From Catelliglobosispora koreensis DSM 44566 (GTDB lineage: Bacteria > Actinomycetota > Actinomycetes > Mycobacteriales > Micromonosporaceae), in assembly GCF_000379685.1 (NCBI RefSeq), contig NZ_KB903261.1, positions 372,097 to 436,096 on the forward strand: DNA of 64,000 nucleotides, read 5' to 3'. The translations under genes and the position numbers were made by a program. The notes beneath the pieces were generated by a model, which made no database searches, was not told the DNA's origin, and worked only from the letters and a program-made list of their open reading frames with translations. Each line of letters starts with the position of its first letter. The stretch's first letter is position 1. This document shows positions 59,314-64,000 of this stretch, piece after piece.

Positions 59314-60093
59314 GTGAAGCTATCGATCTTGATGCCGGTCTACAACGAAGAGGCCCGGCTAGGCGAGGCACTCAAACAATCGCTCGCGGTCGCCTATTCA
59401 TGCGACATGGAACTGGTCGTCGTCAACGACGGCAGCCAGGACCGGACCGCCGAGATCCTCGACACCTGGGATGACGCCCGTCTTCGGGTCATCCACCACC
59501 CCAAGAACAAGGGCAAAGGGGCCGCCATCAAGACGGCCGTCGAAGCCGCCGACGGGGACTACATGGTGATCCTCGACGCCGACCTCGAATACGACCCGCG
59601 TGACATTCCGCGTCTCCTGGAGCCCGTGCTTGAGGGCAAGGCCACGGTCGTCTACGGCAACCGGACCTTCGGCGGGCACGCCGCCTACTCCTTCTGGTAC
59701 GTCATGGGCAACAAGGGCGTCACGCTGTTCGCCAATGTCATGTTCAACTCCTACATCGGCGATCTTGAGACGTGCTACAAGCTCATGCCGCTGGACCTTT
59801 ACCGCTCCCTGAGCATCAAGTCCCGCGGGTTCGGCATGGAAGCCGAGGTCACCGGCAAACTGCTGCGCCGCAAGATCCGCCCTTACGAGGTGCCGATCAG
59901 CTACACCGCCCGCACGCGTGAAGAGGGCAAGAAGATCACGTGGAAGGATGGCGTCGAAGCGCTCTGGATCCTTTTCAAGGAGCGTCTTAGGCCCGTCAAA
60001 CAACCGTTAGCAGCACCTTCCCCACGTGTGCATTTGCCTCGACCAGCCGATGCGCCTGAGCAGCCTCCCGTAAAGGAAAAGACCGGTCGATAA
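59314..60093 (+). CDS. Glycosyltransferase family 2 (dolichyl/polyprenyl-phosphate sugar synthase-like)
   Basis: A 259-residue GT-A enzyme: SILMPVYNEEARLGEALKQSL, ELVVVNDGSQDRTAEIL, KNKGKGAAIKTAVEAADGDYMVILDADLEYDPRDIPRL (DxD-like), and YGNRTFGGHAAYSFWYVMGNKGVTLFANV. GTG at 59314 has GGGAG upstream. Without C-terminal membrane helices it is a soluble or peripheral enzyme of the DPM1 kind. The last 98 bases overlap the convergent oxidoreductase gene. Confidence 0.88.
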   Translation: MKLSILMPVYNEEARLGEALKQSLAVAYSCDMELVVVNDGSQDRTAEILDTWDDARLRVIHHPKNKGKGAAIKTAVEAADGDYMVILDADLEYDPRDIPRLLEPVLEGKATVVYGNRTFGGHAAYSFWYVMGNKGVTLFANVMFNSYIGDLETCYKLMPLDLYRSLSIKSRGFGMEAEVTGKLLRRKIRPYEVPISYTARTREEGKKITWKDGVEALWILFKERLRPVKQPLAAPSPRVHLPRPADAPEQPPVKEKTGR

Positions 60094-60910
60094 CGGGCCG
60101 GATCAGTCCGTCTTCGATCAAGGGCCACAGCTCACGGCGTACCCCCTGAATGATTTGATCTTTTTCGGAGGACGGCCGTGAGCGAAGCGTGGTGCCGGCG
60201 ACCATGGCTCTCTTGGCCAGCAACGCGCCGAGATCGAGTTCGGCTTTGCGGCCGCCCTGCAGCCCGATGATCACGAGGCGGCCGTTGGTCTTGAGCGCCT
60301 TGATGTTGCGCTCGAGGTATGAGCCGCCCATGATGTCGAGCACGACGTCGGCCTTGACCGTGCTGAAGTCCTCGGTGGTGTAGTCGAGGCACTCGTCGGC
60401 GCCAAGCTCGCGCAGCGCTTCGTGCTTGCTCGCGCGGGCGGTCGTGATGACCTGCGCCTTCAAAGCTTTGGCGTACTGGATCGCGAACGTCCCGATCCCG
60501 CTGCCGCCACCGTGGATGAGGATCGTCTCGCCCGCCTTCAGCCCCGCGACCATGGTCACGTTGGACCAGACCGTGCACGCGACCTCGGGCAATGCCGCCG
60601 CTTGCGCCAGCGTGACACCTTTGGGGATCGGCAGCAGATGTGTCCGGGGCACAGCGACTTTCTCCGCGTAGCCACCGCCTGCGAGCAAGGCACAGACCTC
60701 TTCGCCCTCGGTGGTGACGCCCGAGCACTCGAGCCCTGGATATTCAGGCGCGCCAGGCGGAGGTGGGTAAAACCCGGCCACCTGCAATAGATCGGCCCGG
60801 TTGACCGCCGTGGCCACGACGTTCACCAGGACTTCGCCCTCAGTGGGCACGGGATCAGGAACTTCGGCGTACTCAAGCGCACCGGGAGTGGGGATTCGTA
60901 TCGCTCGCAC
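59996..60910 (-). CDS. NAD(P)H-quinone oxidoreductase, zinc-free medium-chain dehydrogenase
   Basis: A 304-residue MDR enzyme of the PIG3/TP53I3 type. Pattern: AVNRADLLQVAGFYPPPPGAPEYPGLECSGVT, VCALLAGGGYAEKVAVP, and the nucleotide site ILIHGGGSGIGTFAIQYAKALKAQVITTARASKHEALRELGADE. No zinc ligands. Reduces quinones with NADPH. It overlaps the end of the GT2 gene by 98 bases tail to tail, so the C-terminal ends of both proteins are read from the same DNA. Confidence 0.9.
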   Translation of the reverse strand: MRAIRIPTPGALEYAEVPDPVPTEGEVLVNVVATAVNRADLLQVAGFYPPPPGAPEYPGLECSGVTTEGEEVCALLAGGGYAEKVAVPRTHLLPIPKGVTLAQAAALPEVACTVWSNVTMVAGLKAGETILIHGGGSGIGTFAIQYAKALKAQVITTARASKHEALRELGADECLDYTTEDFSTVKADVVLDIMGGSYLERNIKALKTNGRLVIIGLQGGRKAELDLGALLAKRAMVAGTTLRSRPSSEKDQIIQGVRRELWPLIEDGLIRPVIDRSFPLREAAQAHRLVEANAHVGKVLLTVV

Positions 60911-60938
60911 AGGGACACGGTAGTATTTCCAGACGCCT

Positions 60939-61025
60939 GGAGGGTTCGCCTAGTGGCCGATGGCGGTGGTCTTGAAAACCACTAGAGGTGCAAGCCTCTC
61001 GGGGGTTCGAATCCCTCACCCTCTG
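60939..61025 (+). tRNA. tRNA-Ser (TGA anticodon), integration site
   Basis: Class II tRNA. Acceptor GGAGGGT (60939-60945) with ACCCTCT (61018-61024), discriminator G at 61025. The anticodon loop is CTTGAAA, giving TGA; a long variable arm precedes a standard T-arm (GGTTCGAATCC). The first pair is G-U instead of G-C, and CCA is not encoded. The integrase gene at 61093-62622 lies directly downstream, the normal placement for tRNA-targeted actinomycete elements. Confidence 0.95.
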
Positions 61026-61051
61026 CTGGTGGACCTGCCATAACAGCAGGT

Positions 61052-61087
61052 GAAGCCGGGTCCTGGAACCGTCCAGGACCCGGCTTC
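61052..61087. terminator. Perfect 16-bp hairpin between tRNA-Ser and integrase
   Basis: GAAGCCGGGTCCTGGA (61052-61067) pairs with TCCAGGACCCGGCTTC (61072-61087), loop ACCG, followed by GTTCGT. It sits between convergent tRNA and int transcripts and probably stops both. Being beside the att site it may also be part of the recombination region. Confidence 0.75.
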
Positions 61088-61092
61088 GTTCG

Positions 61093-62622
61093 TCAGAGCT
61101 GTCCGGCTGTGCCTGGCATTGCCGGGTCATCCACGGGTATCTGCGGCCTATTTGTGGCCGAGAATAAAAACTTGGCCGGAGACAGGCCAAGAGCTGCCAA
61201 GTCTTTGTCCACACGCTCGGCCACGGACACTTGAGCTTCGGCTTCCTCGCCGAGCATCACCTTCGCGTAGATGGCCCAAATGACTGCCGCAGAGTTGCCC
61301 GCCCAGAGCGCCGCTTGCACCACTGATACACCCGCTCGCAACCAGTACGACAGCGCGAAGTGCCGCAGATCGTACGGGCGCTCGCACACTCCCTCGGCCA
61401 GCTGCTCCGGGGTAAGAACGGCCTGCCGGACGATGTGCCACACCTCCAGGTAAACAGTGGTGTGCACGATCCCGCCTCGCGGCCCGACGAAGACATGACC
61501 GTCTGCGCCGTGGCCGAACTCTTGCAGATGCTGCTTGAGCAGCTGGACCAGGATCGGGTGTAGCGGCACGAGCCGCGTTTCCTCAACCGCCCTGTGTTTG
61601 AGCGAGCGATCCTCACGCGCCGCACCGCTGTCGGTCCAATCCGTCCCGACTGTCGGTGTGGATCGCCGCAGCCTCAGCGATCCCCACCCGTCATCGGGAA
61701 GTCTGATGATGTTGGATGCCCGTAGTCCGATGACCTCGGCGGGCCGGAGCGCGGCGAACATCATGAGCCCGAAGAAGGCGACGAGCCGCCTGCCCATGCC
61801 GCTCATCCTGGCCAACTCACCTAGCAGTCGCAGCCCCAACTCAAGGCTGATGACCGACGTCGGATCGATCGCGGTGCGGGCCTTGGGCAGCTTCCACTTG
61901 ATCAGGCTGACGGGGTTGAAGTCGAGCTGGCCGGACTCCACGGCGTATTCCAGCACGTTGTAGTACGCCGCACGCCGCCTGCCTACCGTGTTCGCGCTCG
62001 CCCTCTCGCCGTTCACTAGGGTCGCGAGCGCTTCGTGCGCGCGGCGTGCGAGATCCGGACCCGTCTGCCGGTCACGGTAGATGTCGAGCCCAACCGTGTG
62101 TTGTTCCAGCCATCGGACCGTCGTGAGCAGTTCAGCTGGCGGGGCAGCATCGCCCTTTCGCCGCGAGCTGTTGGCCACCCACAGATAGACCGCCTGGCGC
62201 ACCTCAGCCACCGAGGGACGGCCGGTGGCCGTCCCAGTGAGGTGCGGCTCGATGGTCGAGGCCATCGCGTCGGCCAGCGATCTCCGCGAGTTGGGTGCGA
62301 GCGCGTTCCACTTCGCGTCCATGAATTGGCACAGGTGCTCGTACCAGCTCCGGCCAGATCCATTACGGATCATCGGCACCGGCAGCCCGCAGCCGATGTC
62401 AAAGGCTTCCCCGGCGCGTGCGTGCCGGATCAGCTCCGCTCGGAAAGAGTCCGCAAGAGACCACCCGTGGAAGGTCTCCCACTGCTCCACCCCTGCTGTC
62501 TCCCAGCGCACGCGGTAGGTGTCGCGGCGCTTGCCCTTTCGCGTCTGGATTTTCCAGATCTTCACCTTGTGGGTGAGGTCAAGGCTCGATGAGGTGATCG
62601 TGGGCTTGTTTGCTGGCTTCAC
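61093..62622 (-). CDS. int: Tyrosine site-specific integrase
   Basis: A 509-residue phage-type recombinase. An N-terminal arm-binding region with KGKRRDTYRVRWETAGVEQW is followed by a core-binding domain and the catalytic domain: first Arg in FAALRPAEVIGLRASNI (near residue 293), DLRHF (Arg near 420), and the nucleophile Tyr in WAIYAKVML (residue 452). The position usually His or Trp (GHS) is Asn here (AGNSAAV, residue 443), and the HxxR His is Tyr (YDLR). The second change is frequent in actinobacterial enzymes; the first is not. It overlaps xis by 4 bases. Confidence 0.92.
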   Translation of the reverse strand: MKPANKPTITSSSLDLTHKVKIWKIQTRKGKRRDTYRVRWETAGVEQWETFHGWSLADSFRAELIRHARAGEAFDIGCGLPVPMIRNGSGRSWYEHLCQFMDAKWNALAPNSRRSLADAMASTIEPHLTGTATGRPSVAEVRQAVYLWVANSSRRKGDAAPPAELLTTVRWLEQHTVGLDIYRDRQTGPDLARRAHEALATLVNGERASANTVGRRRAAYYNVLEYAVESGQLDFNPVSLIKWKLPKARTAIDPTSVISLELGLRLLGELARMSGMGRRLVAFFGLMMFAALRPAEVIGLRASNIIRLPDDGWGSLRLRRSTPTVGTDWTDSGAAREDRSLKHRAVEETRLVPLHPILVQLLKQHLQEFGHGADGHVFVGPRGGIVHTTVYLEVWHIVRQAVLTPEQLAEGVCERPYDLRHFALSYWLRAGVSVVQAALWAGNSAAVIWAIYAKVMLGEEAEAQVSVAERVDKDLAALGLSPAKFLFSATNRPQIPVDDPAMPGTAGQL

Positions 62623-62846
62623 CAGCTCTCCTCCCTGCTGTTGATCCAGGCGTCAAACGCGGCTCGCCGAATCCGGATCGATCCGTTGGGCAACTTCACG
62701 CACGGCGGCCCGGTCCGCTTCGCGCGCCAGTCATAGAAGGTGCTCCGGGTGATGTCCAGCTCGGCACAGACCTCGGGCACGGTGAGGTAGATCTGCTTCT
62801 GCTTTCCCTCCGCAGGGCGATTCCGGGCGATCGTCGGGGCTGTCAT
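62619..62846 (-). CDS. xis: Excisionase-type helix-turn-helix protein
   Basis: A 75-residue MerR/Xis-like DNA-binding protein: LTVPEVCAELDITRSTFYDWRAKRTGPPCVKLPNGSIRIRRAAFDAWI. It should bend DNA at the att sites and set the direction of recombination. ATG at 62846 is chosen since the open frame further upstream (to 63167) runs through the repeat-bearing region without homology. Overlaps int by 4 bases (ATGA). Confidence 0.88.
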   Translation of the reverse strand: MTAPTIARNRPAEGKQKQIYLTVPEVCAELDITRSTFYDWRAKRTGPPCVKLPNGSIRIRRAAFDAWINSREESW

Positions 62847-63163
62847 GATTGCGTTACTCCCGTCATCTAGGGGTGTGAAGGGGTCGCTCCGGCCTGGGGT
62901 CGCATTCCGTGCCGGAGCGGTCTGAACGACGTACATGAGCTTCAGAAACCGCCTGAGAGCGCTTTTGAGCCAAGATCTCTGACGTATCCAGGTTGGGTCA
63001 GGGTCTGGTTTGGACTGTCGGGATAGGACGGCCAGCCGGGTCGGTGGCCTCGAAGGACCGGTGACAGCGGTGACACGGTGACAATCCCTCTTCTTGATCT
63101 CCTTATCCGCAGCTAGAAGGGGATTTGATGTTGTCACCGCAGCGCGGTGACAAGCGGTGACAG
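62847..63163 (-). promoter_or_regulatory. Control region between the DUF3987 gene and xis, with GGTGACA repeats
   Basis: No gene is seen in these 317 bases. GGTGACA occurs at 63060, 63069, 63077, 63146 and 63156, and inverted at 63132. Copies 63132 and 63146 form a palindrome with 10-base arms TTGTCACCGC/GCGGTGACAA around AGC (63131-63153). The cluster may be the operator for the element's repressor or activator, or iterons of a replication origin next to the replication gene. Confidence 0.6.
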
Positions 63164-64000
63164 TCATCGGGTGCCTGCCGCGCGGTAGGCAGCGGCGTCG
63201 GGATGCAGTTCGTAGTCACCGAGCACGGTCGAGCGGACCCAGCCGTGAGCGGCGAGCATCGCGAGTACCGCCTGGACCTGTTCGACTCGCGGGAGTTGCC
63301 GCTGGACCCGTCTGTGGATCTCGCGGCGAGTGAACCGCCCCATGCCTTTGTTGATGAGCGTGTCGAGCACATGCAGCGCCGTGGTAGCAGCAGGATCGCC
63401 ATGGACGATGCCCAGCGCTGCGCGGTAGTGGGCAATGAGCCACCCGATGACCTTCACCGCACCGGTCATGGTCGCGGCATCGATTGGCCGCCTCCATGCG
63501 TCGGCAGGGTGGTGAGCTACATGCAGCAGCCCAGCGATGCGCAGCATCGAGCCGCCGAGCTTGTTTGCCCACTCACGCATCTCGTAGAGGTCCCCGCCAG
63601 GCCGGAGCTCCATTTCCAGTTCCTCTGCGGCTTCCACCCGCACCCGTTCGGCGTCGGGCAGCAGAGTGACCACTGCTGGGTCTTCCCATTCGGCCAGCGT
63701 TGCGGCGAGCTGCTGAACGGTCAGCTCATAACCGGCCATGACCGCGCCGGGTACCGGTGGCGCGTCCTGTCTGCGCCATCCGGCGAGGCTGCGCGGCACG
63801 ATGAACCAGAACCGCGCTGGAAGCCCGCGCCCGAACAGCTCAGCATTAGAGCCGAACTTGCGCAGCACTGACGGCTGGGCCATTACTCCGACTGTCAATG
63901 CCGGACGCTCCACCGATTCGCCCTGGCGGCTCTGCCGGTCAACGGTGATCGGCCGACCGTTGTAGCCCTTCAGATACGGGTCCAGATTGGGACTGCTGCC
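63164..64000 (-). CDS. DUF3987-family protein, C-terminal part (cut by window edge)
   Basis: 279 codons are present without a start; the frame continues beyond 64000 (upstream residues SPNLDPYLKGYNGRPITVDR). The match to DUF3987 (YfjI-like) is in ESVERPALTVGVMAQPSVLRKFGSNAELFGRGLPARFWFIVPRSLAGWR, followed by a helical region and a winged-helix-like end (KGMGRFTRREIHRRVQRQLPRVEQVQAVLAMLAAHGWV). Such proteins usually carry an N-terminal primase/polymerase and helicase part and take the place of a replication initiator in actinomycete elements. The N-terminus is outside the window. Confidence 0.82.
   Translation of the reverse strand, partial: GSSPNLDPYLKGYNGRPITVDRQSRQGESVERPALTVGVMAQPSVLRKFGSNAELFGRGLPARFWFIVPRSLAGWRRQDAPPVPGAVMAGYELTVQQLAATLAEWEDPAVVTLLPDAERVRVEAAEELEMELRPGGDLYEMREWANKLGGSMLRIAGLLHVAHHPADAWRRPIDAATMTGAVKVIGWLIAHYRAALGIVHGDPAATTALHVLDTLINKGMGRFTRREIHRRVQRQLPRVEQVQAVLAMLAAHGWVRSTVLGDYELHPDAAAYRAAGTR

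Larger units (their letters stand above)
61026..64000 (-). mobile_element. Actinomycete integrative (conjugative) element, integrase end
   Basis: Tyrosine integrase (61093-62622), excisionase-type HTH (62619-62846) and a DUF3987 replication-type gene (63164-64000+) follow tRNA-Ser in the order seen in AICE elements such as pSAM2. It runs off the window, so the far att site, transfer gene and size are unknown. Confidence 0.85.

Noticed and set aside
62847-63167. N-terminal extension of the excisionase frame
   Set aside because: The frame is open but runs through the GGTGACA repeat region with no homology; ATG 62846 gives a normal Xis length.

Overview
The window is chromosomal DNA of a high-GC Gram-positive actinomycete. 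The run tRNA-Leu / fhaA-fhaB-pstP-rodA-pbpA-pknA-pknB / pabA / class E sortase / DUF881 / crgA (1.3-13.3 kb) is the arrangement usually found near the replication origin of actinobacteria. A Pseudonocardiales-type organism is likely from gene order, but no genus can be named from sequence alone.

Layout. 0-1.2 kb: ArsR-type regulator with the start of an MFS transporter, and a divergent emfourin-like lipoprotein. 1.4-13.4 kb: tRNA-Leu and the tightly coupled Ser/Thr phosphorylation and cell-wall elongation operon (FHA adaptors, PP2C phosphatase, SEDS protein, class B PBP, two kinases). The opposing pabA-membrane protein-sortase-DUF881 group and crgA follow. 13.4-24.3 kb: secreted M4 metalloprotease; an EtfD-like Fe-S oxidoreductase followed by two CNNM/CBS proteins, a LamG protein, an NlpC/P60 hydrolase, an SPFH protein and an overlapping NAD-kinase-fold protein. 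24.3-37.7 kb: TetR/thioesterase pair, NHL-thioredoxin, pxpBCA (5-oxoprolinase), PAQR protein, SixA phosphatase, FadE5-like acyl-CoA dehydrogenase, SpoIIE-type phosphatase, GNAT and dcd. 37.7-41 kb: the most unusual stretch. It has two perfect LexA (SOS) boxes with the same promoter geometry, one in front of a flavin/PNPOx-family gene and one in front of an unannotated 52-codon gene. Between them lies a 0.56-kb insert bounded by a 44-bp duplication of the 3' half of tRNA-Gly. 41-57.7 kb: small membrane proteins, Nudix, MFS, a 716-residue Trp/Ser/Pro repeat membrane protein, a two-component system fused in an operon with a DUF4173 protein, sugar transferase, Fpg/Nei glycosylase, glycosyltransferase, CBS protein, aminotransferase, CorA. 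57.7-60.9 kb: ppiA, rhomboid protease, GT2 and a quinone oxidoreductase. 60.9-64 kb: tRNA-Ser(UGA) carrying the end of an integrative element (int-xis-DUF3987 gene, running off the edge).

How genes work together. PknA/PknB, PstP and FhaA/FhaB control peptidoglycan elongation by RodA/PbpA and division (CrgA). The acyl-CoA dehydrogenase and the EtfD-like protein would form the two ends of the electron path of fatty-acid beta-oxidation. Their promoters share the palindrome TTACT-N4-AGTAA, which suggests one regulon. The two SOS-box genes suggest a DNA-damage response with new effectors. All assignments are from reading sequence; no database search was possible.
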